Shown: positions 34,471-46,556 of the stretch, piece after piece
How positions within the stretch are numbered: the stretch's first letter is position 1
Layout: each line of letters starts with the position of its first letter
DNA from: Rhizomucor pusillus
Taxonomy: Eukaryota; Mucoromycota; Mucoromycetes; Mucorales; Lichtheimiaceae
Direction: 5' to 3'
Assembly (NCBI GenBank): GCA_900175165.2
Contig: FWWN02000582.1
Coordinates: 59,331-123,330 of the forward strand
Length of the DNA: 64,000 nt
The notes under the pieces: model-generated
The model's input: only the letters and a program-made list of their open reading frames with translations
Databases searched by the model: none
What the model was told of the DNA's origin: nothing
Translations under genes and position numbers: made by a program

Positions 34471-35612
34471 ATGCGATTTCGAGTCTTTGTGCTAAATCTC
34501 TTACGACTCATTCTGCTCATTGTCAGTGCAGGCGCCTTGGCTTGTCACGTAGGTGAGACTTCGCTTAAGAGAAGACGGTAGTAGATAGGACCGAGACAAC
34601 CTATTGATGATGCTCGAAATATAAAGCACAACATGTACTCCTAGAGCAATATGCAAATAGCCACAGTGATCTCGGTAACTGGTGGCCAGAATATGTGCCA
34701 GTAAGTGCTACTGTTGCAGCATTAACCTCTGTCGTCTTTCTTCTCTCTGAACTCAAATCTATTCAAGTACATATTATACTACGTTGGTCCCGGTTTTTCA
34801 TTGTTATCTTCCATCATACTTGTCATATTATCCATAACAAGGTTGAAATCGGTTATTGGAGATAGACTCTTGAGCGCGATCAACTTGGCGCTAATGATCA
34901 TAGTTATTGTTTACAATACGCTCAAATCGGGAACCATTCCATGGACAGACGGCATCGAACAACCTTCAAGTACATCATCTAACATCAAGGCCGGCTACGC
35001 TCCGTATTGTGGTTCATTCAGTGATATTACATTCTATCGTTGCTGTAAGCTGATTTGATATCAAAAAGGCGATTGCTGCAGCGTATTAAATTCTTGGCAG
35101 GGCTGCTGAACGGCGTTTGGATGGGAGTCGTCATATTGGGATTCCTATGGCTTTTACTCCTGCTTTACACTGCTTTGCAAAGGAGTTCCAGTATCTACAG
35201 CGCTTGGGTCGATAACTATGACTATAAACAGGATGTGCCCATGGCAGATTCAGCGTTGCGTGGATACGACTATCCTCTCGCCGCAGGTGCAGCCGGTTCA
35301 CCGGTCTCCATACACAAAGGATATGTATACGAAAATGGACATGGAGTGCATAACAACACATACTACACATATCCAGATTATTACGATTCCAATCCTCAGC
35401 AGTACGCATCATCCAGCTACAATCCACATTTAGCTCGATCTTATCCTGCCAATCATCGTAGTAGTACGTCTGGAACGGCCACTCCACCTTTCAGCAACGC
35501 ATTGTATGGCCCTCCGCTTCCAGGAGACTCTGAAAAGATAGCAGTGCAGACACCAACGACAGAGCATTCGAACTCGCAGCCACCCCACTCTCACGACGGA
35601 AGATCCCCGTGA
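34471..35612 (+). CDS. Four-TM membrane protein with Tyr/Asn/Pro-rich tail
   Basis: Four exons, 34471-34552, 34645-34700, 34768-35044 and 35101-35612, give 308 residues. Four hydrophobic segments: an N-terminal VFVLNLLRLILLIVSAGALA, LLSSIILVILSITRLKSVIG, AINLALMIIVIVYNTLK, and VWMGVVILGFLWLLLLLYTA. Spacing suggests a MARVEL-type or tetraspan topology with both ends cytosolic. The C-terminal ~120 residues are rich in Tyr, Asn, Ser and Pro (NTYYTYPDYYDSNPQQYASS). No catalytic motif is seen, and the function is unknown. Confidence 0.7.
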
Positions 35613-35914
35613 TATACCCATATCATCAACGATCATGCTTATGTACAACTTAGTCTCCAAAATAGTTTATCTATTAGCTTATGAAAAGGAGTCATAGCGG
35701 AACAACATCCGTTCTGACAGATTGCTACAATATACAATTATTTATTATGACGCTACGTTTTTTGTTTAAGACATTTTTGAAATTAATTTAATTGACAAGT
35801 CCTATACCTAACAGTTTCAATCTGCAAAGCGTACATGGTTTTGACAAAAATGTGGTTGCTCCAATACGGTTATAGTCAATTGATCAGCATCCGAGTTTCC
35901 GGTATTTGTCTCTT
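35613..35914. other. Convergent intergenic region
   Basis: About 300 bp between the stops of the four-TM gene (plus) and the Rab gene (minus). AT-rich, no coding signal. Confidence 0.4.
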
Positions 35915-36856
35915 TTAACAGCAACCTCGTTTCGACGATGCAATAGAGTTCTGCTCATCATCTAATAGCTGATTCGATTGCCATGGATATCTTTCTCGTC
36001 CGAACTCGCGTTCCACGAGGGTGTATGCTAGTTGATAAAAGACTTCTTCGATTTCGCCTAACAACAGAACTTGAGCATGACATGCGCGTGAATACTTTCA
36101 ATGTTTCCATATACCGTTATCTTCCTTCGCCGAGACTTCGGTAGCTAGACTGTCCGGTCCCAAAGTCTTTTCAGCGTACTCCTCGGCTTGTGCAAGTGGT
36201 ACTGCCCGTTGTGAACAAAGGTCTAACTTATTGCCCAAAATATACACTATCATGTCTTGTAGTACCATAGCTCTTGCAAGTTCTAAAGAAAGCGAGTCTA
36301 GTTATCCAAGGAACATCTGTATAGATTTATACCATACCTTTAGCCCAGGCATCCATTTCTAGAAAGCTTTCCTGGGATGTGATATCATACACGAGGATTG
36401 CTGCATGTGCACCACGGTAATACATTGGGCCCATGCTTCTGAAGCGTTCTGGAAGGAGTTTACAGATAATAATTTCAGTCAAGTCCCGGCCCACCTCTCC
36501 TGCCTCTTTTCTTATTATTCATACCTTGCCCTGCAGTGTCCCAAATCTGCAGCCGCACATGGCAATCATCGATCGTGCTAGTAAGCGCAATTTAGACAAC
36601 GCTCAAAAGAAAGCTTTAGACTACTTGCAGTTTTTTTGTCATAAATGACGCACCGACCGTTGACGTGATGCCCAATTTAAATGAATTTTCAACGTATCTG
36701 ACGACCACAGATGTTTTGCCAACACCTGCAGGACAAAAGAAAGCAAAAAGTATGTGTCAGTGGCGATTGGACATAAACGTGAGGAAAAGAAAAAGGAAAA
36801 GCACCTGTGCTGCCGAGTATGACGACTTTAGCTTCGAGCGAGGAGGTATCGTCCAT
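35915..36856 (-). CDS. Rab-family small GTPase
   Basis: Six exons: 36856-36805, 36725-36629, 36577-36525, 36448-36338, 36282-36115 and 36057-35915; 207 residues. All G motifs are present: P-loop GSTGVGKTS, switch I T35-equivalent in [14 protein letters not shown] (G3), NKLD (G4) and EVSAKE (G5, the SAK). Switch II reads [20 protein letters not shown], which is Rab-type. The C-terminus GCC carries two cysteines for geranylgeranylation. The protein recruits effectors to a membrane in vesicle traffic. Sequence style points to the Rab5/Rab21/Rab24-like groups, but I cannot assign the subfamily. Intron 2 (36578-36628) uses a GC donor (GCAAGT); only this donor keeps [18 protein letters not shown] in frame. 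Confidence 0.9.
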
Positions 36857-37326
36857 GCTGACGAGTTATTTACGCTTGCGAAAATAAGGAGCGATTCGCC
36901 ACACAGGGCACTGTTGATATCTGCCTTTCTGGATCAGATCTTGAAGAAAGAGGAAGAAGTAGAGGTTGCAGGTCGAGCGTAGGACAAACTCTCTCCCTTT
37001 CGAAATATAGCGTTGGTCGAAAAAGTTACTGTGCTGCGTGTGCCAAACGCCTTTTAAAGCAATTAGTAAAGTAAAGAGTCTTTATCAAGAGGATTATTGG
37101 AATATTTTGCCCGTTTCAGGGCCATCGATTGATCACGCTTTCTACGATGTGACACATCATTTTCGTACCCTGTGACAAGATATTAACCCCTTTGCTACTC
37201 ACATCCAATGTTCGCGTTTTCTTGTCCATATCGTCCGGCTTCCCTCTGTGAAACAGCTATTCATACATCCAGGGGTATGCTTGTTACAGACAAGCGCGCT
37301 TTCACGTTCGCTTCGTTCACTGCGTT

Positions 37327-37385
37327 TTCGCTTCTGCAGGCAAGCATAGCGCCGTCGAATTTACGGTGTATTCGGACCGGCGCTC
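37327..37385 (-). repeat. Repeat R5, inverted copy
   Basis: The stretch TTCGCTTCTGCAGGCAAGCA followed by GCGCCGTCGAATTTACGGTG and TATTCGGACCGGCGCTC reads as the reverse complement of 47305-47370 with a few changes. Orientation is opposite to the 47 kb copy. Confidence 0.65.
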
Positions 37386-38558
37386 ACCCCACAATAGCAA
37401 CTGTATGAACAGGATGCTGGTTATTCTGCCATACTCTCTTCTACAGGGACGATTGCAGATAATGAAGGGAAGCTTCCCTAATGGACTTCAAGTGGCAATA
37501 TAAAAATTACAATTGACGGATTGCGACTATGCCTACAAAGATCTTCATGTGGCAGATACACCCAAATGACATTACAAAGTTACTCCTTGCTTAAACTGAA
37601 ACCTCGCGACAATTTGACAAAACATGGCATATAATAATGTAACGCATGGGATTGGAGCAAATTCTGTGTAACTCTTGGTAGATCCGCTTTGATTACATCA
37701 ATCCGGAATTCTGAACGACCATCGTCAATATTGGCGCACTGGGCATATTGCTTTGGCCAATGCGTGGTACATTAAGAATCACAATTGCCAACAAGACAGG
37801 ACTTCGAAGCTTGATGTTCCATTGTGACTTGTGAGAGACATCAGACCATGGTTATGCATTTTTAGCTTTCTCAAAAGTTATTGTAAAGATGAAAAGAATT
37901 GACGGAGTTAAATTACAAAGATGCAATACAACGAAAAGCTAAGATACACAGGAAAAGGAAAAACAGTAAGAAGGACGGATATCGAAGAAACAAAGATTCT
38001 GAATACATTGCTGATATCAACTAACTGAACAGTCATTATTGATTTCACTCACACACTAAAAGCTTTCTCGAACTCGTGCAGACCTCCCAGGCACCTAATA
38101 TTTGATGGTAAGTACATATTTTTTTGTCATATACAAGGACAATGGGAAGGTAGTTGGGGGAGGATTAAAAGCATCAGGGCTTACACTCGAAGGCAGCATA
38201 AGGGTCAGGATAGAGGCTACTACGGGGAGAGCTAGATTACGTGAATGAGCTTTAGTAGTCACAAGAAGCTGCAAAATATAACAAGCCTACCGAGGTGCAA
38301 CGAGAAGCGAAACAGAGCCGAAGTGCCTAAGACTTCAAGAGTTTGTCTCTTAAATGCTTGCTCTAACTTATTATTATATTATATAACCATATCACACACC
38401 TTAATGTAATGCATGATCAGGATAATGACTTCTGAAGTCGCGAGTCTGAGCAGCACAGCAGTTAAATAAGCTTTTCTAGGAACTTATTATCACAAAAACC
38501 AGCCTTTATCCTTTCATAAGCAAGCGAGCGCCCACATGAGGAAGTGATATGCAGTACT

Positions 38559-38590
38559 TGCGAGCGCCGATCAGCATAAACCTCCTTCTC
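38559..38590 (+). repeat. Repeat R5, partial copy
   Basis: The word GCGAGCGCCGATCAGCATAA, then ACC, matches GCGAGCGCCGGTCTGAATAA at 47302-47321. Only about 30 bp are alike. It lies 50 bp upstream of repeat R2 copy b. Confidence 0.45.
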
Positions 38591-38636
38591 TATAAGCGGA
38601 TCTGACATATGTATAGACAGTGTTCCTCCTAGCTAT

Positions 38637-38917
38637 TGCACCTTGGACTGTTTTCTATTGTCACTTTGGTATGTATACGATTGCATGTACCTTTTCAAAA
38701 GTCTTCCTTTGCCGCCTCTTGATCTTTACAGCACGTCCCGCTGGTTTTTTTAGAGTTCCTTATTGCTTTTTCCGGCCATTTTTTTCGTTCACGTCAGCGA
38801 GGAAGTAATTATTGGAAATCAATCCTGAACAACCAAGATAATAATTGATATCTCTAGAATCCCTCAGCGAATTTTCTCGGCTTTGCCCTGGGGCCTGCAT
38901 ATTTCGTTCCACTCCCA
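38637..38917 (+). repeat. Dispersed repeat R2, copy b
   Basis: Direct copy of 11337-11612 with about 85 percent similarity by eye and small gaps. It shares TTTTCAAAAGTCTTC, GATAATAATTGA, CTCTAGAATC and TTTGCCCTGGGGCCTGCA. Confidence 0.8.
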
Positions 38918-39406
38918 GTACGGCGCTCTTTTGCGTCTTTGAGAACGATCTTCAGGTACCGAAAGGAATCAAGCTTTCCTTCCGTGTAGTGGAGATGGAA
39001 AAATGATATATTTGCCTGTACCTCAACCACCACCATTTGCTCCAAAGAGTCCTCGCAGAGGATATGTCTGCAGCAAGATTCTTCAGACATTATATAGGAG
39101 CTCGCGATGGAGTACAGGAGGCCTTTTGTTCCCTTTGTGCAGCAATTGGTAACTCAGTTCGCATAAGCACTCCGTGAGGGAACAGACGTGGTATCGTCTA
39201 CCACTACTAAAGGGGAGAAAACATCATCATATCTGTTCTATTATTCCTGTACTTGACATTTTCATCTCGAGTTGTATTCTTACCCTCGAATGAAATGAGA
39301 GGGAAGCACACTTGTCGACCGTAATAATGATGTTTGCCTAGAATCTGGTATGGAAACATAAATTTTGGAGCCGCAGGGAGATCCGTTGCTGGTGATCTTT
39401 CGGAAA

Positions 39407-39976
39407 ATGACAGCAACCTTTATACCTTATGCAGTGTTGTCTGGCATATTTGCTTCCTTGTCCTCTGTATTTGCAAAACTATTTTCAGATACCCGCACCG
39501 TCTTGATTCACGATGCTCTTCGTGACTTCGTGGTAAAGCAAGACTTCGCTTCGACACTGCTATCGCTCACAGTAGATCCAAACGTAAGACGAAGTCGAGA
39601 TTAATCGGACGTGTCTTGATGATCCGGAAACATAGACATCGCTGCTTGGTTTGCGCGCAGCCTGCTTCGGTTCGATTTTTATATGCAATTCACTGATGTG
39701 GACCCTGTTCACAAAATCCCTAAATGCTGCACCTTCTTCTGTCCAAGCAACCACCGTGAATAGCGCTGTTAATTTCAGTGTCTCGGTAGAGAAATAAGAC
39801 CATGACCTAAAGAAACTTGTCATCACTAATAACTTTTACGCAAATTCTAGGCCTTGCTCGGTCACTTGTTATTCGATGAGCCACTGGCACTCAGATGGTG
39901 GATCGGCGCCAGTCTTATCTTGACAGGAACAATTCTTTTATCTCGCTCCGAGAAACAACGTGAAAAAACTGACTGA
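39407..39976 (+). CDS. TMEM42/EamA-like small membrane transporter-type protein
   Basis: Three exons, 39407-39583, 39636-39785 and 39851-39976; 150 residues. It begins MTATFIPYAVLSGIFASLSS with a first membrane helix. Exon 2 has TSLLGLRAACFGSIFICNSL and SVQATTVNSAVNFSVS; exon 3 has ALLGHLLFDEPLALRWWIGA followed by SLILTGTILLSR. The (V/A)-N-F-x-x-S-A-L-L-G-x-L-F-x-E-P-L pattern and the final W-W-x-G-x-x-L-I-x-x-G helix are those of the TMEM42 and EamA/drug-metabolite transporter families. With four helices it is a half-size member. Transport activity and substrate are unknown. Its stop lies 37 bp from the stop of the convergent hydrolase gene. Confidence 0.8.
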
Positions 39977-40013
39977 TACAATAAAGGCCAAAAACGTCTC
40001 TTCTTTATTGTCT

Positions 40014-40919
40014 TCAAAAGAACTTTATGATTTCTTCAGCAACTCTTTCGCCTTGATCCAAAGGAATCATGTGACCAGCATCCAGGATAGTGACAAATCT
40101 ACTCTTTATGCCTATCTGTGTATTCATTATCTGCCATTGCTCCATGATTTTGCCGGTATACTCGTCAGTTTCACCGTGAAGCAGGAGTTGCGGCAAATGC
40201 ATCGGACAAATGTCGAATTCAGGAATTTTGCGTTGTTCTGTAGGAATCGGCGGCAATGACTCAGCGCAAGCACGCAAACATTGAAAGAGGATATAGTCAT
40301 TGACAAGTTTCACAGCGCGTTCAGTTTCTTTTTGAGCATCAACATGCATTGCAGATTCTATAATCGCCTGTTTTGTAGCTTGGATAGTCGCGGGATCGAA
40401 TGTTGTAGCATTTCTGTACAGGTCCATCCACTCTAGACGTGGCCATACGAGATGGATGCAAGGTGCGCCTATCCCAACAAAACCATGAACTTGATACCCA
40501 TTTTGTGGCAAAGAGGAGACCCATTGCTTTGCACAAAATTGGCCTAGCATGCTTCCCATCGATAGACCGCCGACGATTAACTTGATCGCATCGTTATTTG
40601 GTGCATGCTCTTGCTTGTACCATTGCAGAGCCTGCTCCAAATCAGCTTGCATATCCTGGAAGGTTACAGTTGTTTTCGTAAAATCAATCTGTTCAGCTTG
40701 AGACCTTCCATGATAACGAAGATCTACGGTTATCGTCCTATATCCTGCTTTCACCAAAATTGGCCATACGCTTCGGAAATGCAAATGATCGCCACCTGCA
40801 CCGTGTAGTAATAAAACCAGTGGAGAGTATTCATCAAGTGTATCCTGACCACATAGGAAAATCCGGAAAGGGATATCGAGCAAATCTTGCTGAGATATTT
40901 GGATGGTTGCGTCAAGCAT
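40014..40919 (-). CDS. Alpha/beta-hydrolase fold protein
   Basis: One exon; from ATG 40919 (chosen because family-like sequence starts near LDATIQISQQDLL) it encodes 301 residues; an in-frame ATG lies further upstream at 41024. The fold's elements are in order: oxyanion loop LLLHGAGGDH, RTITVDLRYHGRS, the nucleophile elbow VGGLSMGSMLG (Ser), the acid region LLLHGETDEYTG (Asp) and DAGHMIPLDQ (His). Such proteins include esterases, lipases and C-C hydrolases, and the true substrate cannot be told. There is no signal peptide, so it is probably cytosolic. It is convergent with the TMEM42-like gene, with only 37 bp between stops. Confidence 0.85.
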   Translation of the reverse strand: MLDATIQISQQDLLDIPFRIFLCGQDTLDEYSPLVLLLHGAGGDHLHFRSVWPILVKAGYRTITVDLRYHGRSQAEQIDFTKTTVTFQDMQADLEQALQWYKQEHAPNNDAIKLIVGGLSMGSMLGQFCAKQWVSSLPQNGYQVHGFVGIGAPCIHLVWPRLEWMDLYRNATTFDPATIQATKQAIIESAMHVDAQKETERAVKLVNDYILFQCLRACAESLPPIPTEQRKIPEFDICPMHLPQLLLHGETDEYTGKIMEQWQIMNTQIGIKSRFVTILDAGHMIPLDQGERVAEEIIKFF

Positions 40920-43900
40920 GAGGTTTGGTACAATCTCCTCCCATTGATCTCGAACTCTAATATAGAAGGTTGCTTTTTTGTTCGACTGATTTGGAAATGA
41001 AAGTAGTAAACTCCGTATTATCACTAAAATCCTGCTTGCTGTTTACCATGGGCAATTTAATCGAGTAAAAATCCGATAATTTGCAGGAAAGGAGAAGATT
41101 GCAATCAAGTATTCATTGCAACCAAAACGCAAAGCTAGAAAAATCAAAAAAAAAAATGGCAAGAGAGCACATGGATGAGTAGGCAAACTCACATGAGAAG
41201 GATCTGGAGTGAACACGTATGGTGAACGGTTATGGGCAAATTGTCGCATTATGTCTCAGATGCTTTTCGTTTTCGGATAGCATATGTAAGAAGAGGAGAT
41301 CATCCATGTTGCAGGAATATCATTTTTCCGTTCGATCACTATCATCCGCTTCCTCTGCCGGATTCCTCTACTTTACGGGCTGTTATCAGAGAAATCTGCT
41401 AAATAATAAAGTTGGAGGCATGTGCTGCTACAGTGGATACTCGTTAATTTCTCCTCCTTTTAATTTCAAAACCTCGTTATTTTCACATTTTAGCTTGGAT
41501 ATCCTTGCCATTTTCTTTATCTTTCCCTGTCATTTTATACTTGTATAATTGTATTCTAAATGCAATTTGACTTTGAATCTTTTTTTTAATTTAATATAGC
41601 GATGCTCTGTCTCTGCTTCACGTTCGACTTCCAATGGACGGGTGCAATAAAACACGCTGTTTGCTTGCTGCTCAAGCTCGAATCCATCCCCTGTTTCCTA
41701 TGCATGTAAGATCCAAGTCTGCAAATTGAATCTGACAGAGAGCTTAAAGGACTTCAAGCGAGCGCAAACGTGCAGAAGGAAAAGCCGCAAACATCTTCTC
41801 CTCAACCGGGAATTACGAATTAAAATCCTGTACAAGATAAAACGCCAAGTGGAGCTAAGAACTTCCCACAACTGATGCGTTTCAGCCAAGTATATACAAA
41901 GAACTTTTCACTGAAAGGTCTCTTCGATATCGCATGCAGATTATTTCTAATTGCGGTTAAAAAGTATCACGTAGACTTCTAGTAGCATTTTATTCAGAGC
42001 TTTGTGAGATCTGTGCCTGGGAAGGATGCAAGCAGATGAATGGAAATAGGTCTGGTCTATGCGGCTTTGCAGCGCATTCTGTGGTATATCGTTGCTTTTA
42101 TTACGCTCTTGGTCAGATGTCAGGACAATGACATTGAGAAGCGTGGTCGTACAGAATGTATCACCAAGCTTTTGGTTCACATGTTTCACACAAACATTGC
42201 AAAGGCACAAGCCAAGACTATACAAGCATACGAGAGATATACATAGGACTTGAGCGATGCTTAATGCGGTGCTTAGTCGGTGGGAATGCGCGGAAGATAG
42301 GCAAACGTTATTTTCCAAATTCACACGGCATACAGATCAATGTATTGGTGGTGAGTACTTTTCAATGAAAAAGCGAGACAGGTTGTGTGTACGTTCAACA
42401 GGGTCAACTTGAGTTAAGAAACCAGGCGGGGAGTGAGCGCGGATCGCCGGCAATGAATGGATACATGGCGTCAATTAAGTCAGAGCGGGTATATATCGGA
42501 AAAACGTCGTACTTAAAAATCCAGTATGCGGGGTGTGTGGGGGGGGGTCATGTCCAAGGTCTGTCTATACTTTTGCCGCACAAACATGGAAGACATGCGA
42601 TGTGATACCATGCCTTTTACAAGTGGGTTCCCAGATTCTGTAGATAGCTGGATCTCTGGAAAGAAACGCAGGAAATAGAAAACAAGAGATCACCTGGACA
42701 CAAGAGAGGTAATTTTGGTAAAGATAAGGTAAATCTGTCAAATAGGCTTTACTTTTTTGCTTGTGTGCAAGGTGGGCTAGATTTGATCCTCACTTCTGCA
42801 CAGTGAAAAGAAGAAATCACCGTTCTAAACGGAAAAAAATGTTCGAACATCCACGGTATAATTTTCCATGCCAATTGTTGTGTTTCTATCACCACTTTTG
42901 CAGACTTTTCCTTATTGAAAAAGAAAAAAGGACGCCACCAAGTTTGCAGAAAATTTTGTGTAACATAACGACGGCAGAGCGCCAAATCTGGCACTGCTTT
43001 ACGAAACCCTGGAGCTTGCTTTCGTAATAGAAAGAGGGACATGCCTCAGAATGGTGAAGCACAATTGCTTTTGATTACAGTGTCAAGTCGACTGCATAAA
43101 TCTGTCGTACAGCTCACAGCGCGCGTATTCTCGTAGAATAGGAGGATTTTTTTTTTCAGAAATACGCTAAAACGTCGCTTAATAAATAATCTTACTCTTA
43201 TTCGCTGAGCAGGACGCTCTAGTAGAAACTTTATCTGTGGGGCTTTGTTGTTTCAATGCACAGCCCAAGCATCTGATTCGTATTCAGTATTCATTAGAAA
43301 ACCGATATTCTAGGGAGTATGAACCAACCACGCGAGAATACCTGCTTTTTGTTTTGCTTTGGCAGACCCATACTCCTTATTTTGCCGATGGTCGGTGCAC
43401 ACGAATCGTCTGCGTCGTCATGGGTTCCACGGGACATTACGAACGAAAGAGTACACAAGAATGATCTGGGACTTACTAAATGAAGAAATCGTTTTCTGAG
43501 GTCGGACTATCGACCAACCGATGCAAACTCTTCAGTGCCTGATCAGACAAAAGGGATATTTGATGATTCTAATATTCTTCTGGTTCTCTATCACCTAGGA
43601 AGCTAACACTGGCTGCTCTGTCTGGAAGCAAACAGGGGAAATTTCTTCGCAAACAGGCTATTTGTGGTATATTCTATGAAATCACATGCCTTGATAGGTC
43701 ATTTTTACCTTGTACGGTCGAACAACGAAGAGCAAAGGCGAACTGGCAAACAAGTTCCGCCGGCGATGACGCACAGAATTGGAGAATCCGAAACTTTGTG
43801 TCTGTCTCACCTGGGGGGAGATCAAGTTTGGGGGAAAGAAAGCAACAAAATGAATCCACTAGCAGTATACCTGTAAGATCTAAGGGGTGTACGCATAAGT

Positions 43901-44276
43901 CTCGAGCATGTCGTAATTACAAATGTTCTCAGCACGGTCCAAGACCTCCATTCGACGGACATTCTTCCCCACACTCTCGCAGTACGAAAAGTAATGTCTC
44001 CGAGGAAGACTAACCTCATGGGGTCCGACTCCGCAAGTTACCAGGCGGGGAACCCCAGTTTCCAAAGGAAGCCATCTGGCCAATCTGCGAATGCGGGCCG
44101 AAACCTCACTGGGCGGCTGAATCACGAGAGGCAAAAAAAAGACGATACGAAGACAGTGAAACTTTACCTGATATGGCTGCAGCTTAGATTCGTCTTTAAA
44201 TACACCGGCATTTCCACAGGACAAAAAAAAAGGCTTTTTTTTCTTCCACCCTAACAAAGAAAAATCTATTGCAGCC
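40920..44276. other. Long gene-poor region
   Basis: About 3.3 kb with no gene I can support on either strand. Open frames up to about 130 codons occur but overlap each other in opposite strands and show no motif. A run of eleven G near 42541 and an A-rich/pyrimidine-rich section (44215-44276) precede the hexose transporter gene, the latter probably its leader. Confidence 0.4.
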
Positions 44277-46556
44277 ATGTCAGGGATCGCGAAGAAAATG
44301 TTTTCTAACCTTCCAGAATATCCAATTTGGAAGGGTCAAAGACTTCGAGGCCGTCTCTTGAACCAAGGCATTGGTACTATTGCCGGTGCCGGATTGTAAG
44401 TGAATAAGAATATACGACAGGCACTTTATTCACAATAGCATCTAATTTGCACCTTCTCTTCAAATAGCCTGTAGGTTCTCTCTCTTGTTCCCTGCTCGTT
44501 GATAGACGTATTTGCTAACATGTAAACGATAGTATGTTCGGTTATGATCAAGGTGTCATGAGCTCTCTTCTTACTGTAATCATATTGATCGTATCCATTG
44601 TTCAAATGAGCGGACGAACCTAATCATACATTTTTCCAATAGCTTGAAAGTTTCCAACGTGTATTCCCCACCGCTACTCCATGGACAATGTCTAACAAGC
44701 TCTGCGATGAGCCTGGAATGTGTACTGGTACCCCAGCACTTCAATCGGTAAGCTCGCAGTAGTCAAACTTATGGAAAGTGTTATCTCGCAGCTAATATGT
44801 ATACTCCATTTCTTTTATCCCTTCTATGCAGAATATGGTCTCTATCTATCAAATTGTAAGTAGAACTGCTTATATGTGCAGCCATACTCGAAAATTTTGG
44901 CTAATATCCTGCATTTAGGGATGCTTCTTGGGCGCTGTACTTGTCTTGTTTTACGGAGATTCCTGGGGTCGTCGCAGCTCCACCTTCTGGGGTACTTGGA
45001 TTATCGTGGTATGTGCTTTGTATTTTTACAGTGAATGTGTAAACACTTGGCAGTAATCTCTAATAACGATGCAATAGGTTGGTACTGCTATTCAAGCTGG
45101 TGCAATTAACTATGGTATGCTCTGCTTCGCTCGTATTTTCACTGGTATCGGAAATGGCATGGTTACAAGTACAATTCCAACATGGCAAAGTGAATGTGCA
45201 AAACCTGAAGATCGTGGCTATCGTATCATGAACGAAGGCATGCTTATCGGTTTCGGTATCATGGTTTCTTACTGGATCGATTATGGTTTCTACCACTGCA
45301 CCGGCACTATCCAATGGCGGTTCCCTATTGCTTTCCAAATCATTTTCTGCTTTATCGTCATTGCCGGTCTGTTCGTCCTCCCCGACTCTCCCCGTTGGCT
45401 CCTGAAGAAGGGCTATGTGGAAGAGGCCCGTGACGTTATTGCCCGTTTGAACGATGCCGATATCGACAGCGATCTTGTCAATGAGCAGATGGCTATTCTG
45501 GAACACACTTTGGCAGCCGAGTCCCATAGCTTTTCATTCCGTGAATTGATGAAGAATGGTCGAGTTCAACACTTCCGTCGTTGCTTGCTCGGCATCATTG
45601 CCCAGGCCATGCAGCAATACTGTGGTATCAACTTGATTACTTACTATGCAACTGTCTTGTTTGAAGAATCGTAAGTATATCGTACATTAACTTCTGTTTT
45701 ATCAGTGGGATCAATAGGCATCGTTGCTGATTGACAATACTTTTCCAGGCTTGGTTTCGATGCTAATTTGTCACGTGTACTGGCCGCCGTCAACGGTACA
45801 GAATACTGGATGTCTGCTGTCGTTGCTATGTTTATGATCGAGCGCTTCGGACGACGCAAGCTCATGTTTGTAGGCTTGGTTGGCATGACTATTTCGATGG
45901 CTCTTTTGGCTGCTATGGTATCTCAAGGTGCCCGTAACTCTGAAGGCGATATTGTGCTTGAAACTGCAGAAGGTGTCGTCGCGACTATCACGCTGTTCAC
46001 TTTCAACACATTCTTTGCCATTGGTTTCCTTGGTATGACTTGGCTATATCCCGCAGAGATCAACCCTCTGCGCACTCGTGTCCAAGCTAATGCCCTTTCC
46101 ACCTGCTCCAACTGGCTATCCAATTATGTCATTGTCATGATTACTCCTCCTGCCATGGCCAATATTGGTAAGGATTGTAGCTTATCAGAACCTTGTATCT
46201 CGACGTTTACATGATCGTTTACCTTTTTAGGTTATGGTATCTACGCCATTTTCGCCGTCTTCAACTTCTGCTTCATTCCGATCGTGTACTTCTTCTACCC
46301 CGAAACCAAAGGACGCTCTCTGGAAGAGTTGGATGTTTTGTTCGCCAAGTCGTACGACGAGAAAGTTTCTCCAGTCAAGATGGCGAAGACTATGCCTCAT
46401 TTGGAAGGTGCCGAGCTGGAAAGACAGTTGGCCTACTACTTTGATCACGGCAGCAGCGAAGGTTCCCAAGTAGAGAAAGAGAAAGCTCCAGTCACTACCT
46501 CTGAATCAAGCACTGATAATGAGAAGCCCAAAGAAGTCAAGAGCAACGTTGCTTAA
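44277..46556 (+). CDS. MFS hexose-type sugar transporter
   Basis: Eight exons: 44277-44395, 44533-44575, 44643-44747, 44832-44855, 44919-45008, 45078-45670, 45749-46167 and 46231-46556; 572 residues. Sugar-porter signatures are all present: FMFGYDQGVMSSLLT in TM1, GDSWGRRSS between TM2 and TM3, the PESPRWL equivalent LPDSPRWLLKKG, QQYCGINLITYYATVLFE in TM7, ERFGRRKLM, and the final PETKGRSLEELD motif. The C-terminal tail is acidic and Lys/Glu-rich. It imports a monosaccharide by proton symport or facilitated diffusion across the plasma membrane; the specific sugar is not visible. The first intron is 137 nt, the longest here; exon 4 is only 24 nt. Confidence 0.92.

Larger units (their letters stand above)
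36857..39406. other. Long gene-poor region with repeat fragments
   Basis: About 2.5 kb without a supportable gene. It carries the R5 repeat p (37327-37385, inverted relative to 47305-47370), a related word at 38559-38590, and repeat R2 copy b (38637-38917). Short open frames near 37208-37408 and 38620-38808 lie in or next to repeats and do not look genic. Confidence 0.45.

Noticed and set aside
40920..41024. Upstream ATG (41024) as start of the alpha/beta hydrolase
   Set aside because: The 35 extra residues are basic and unlike the family; it remains possible, but ATG 40919 gives a standard N-terminus.
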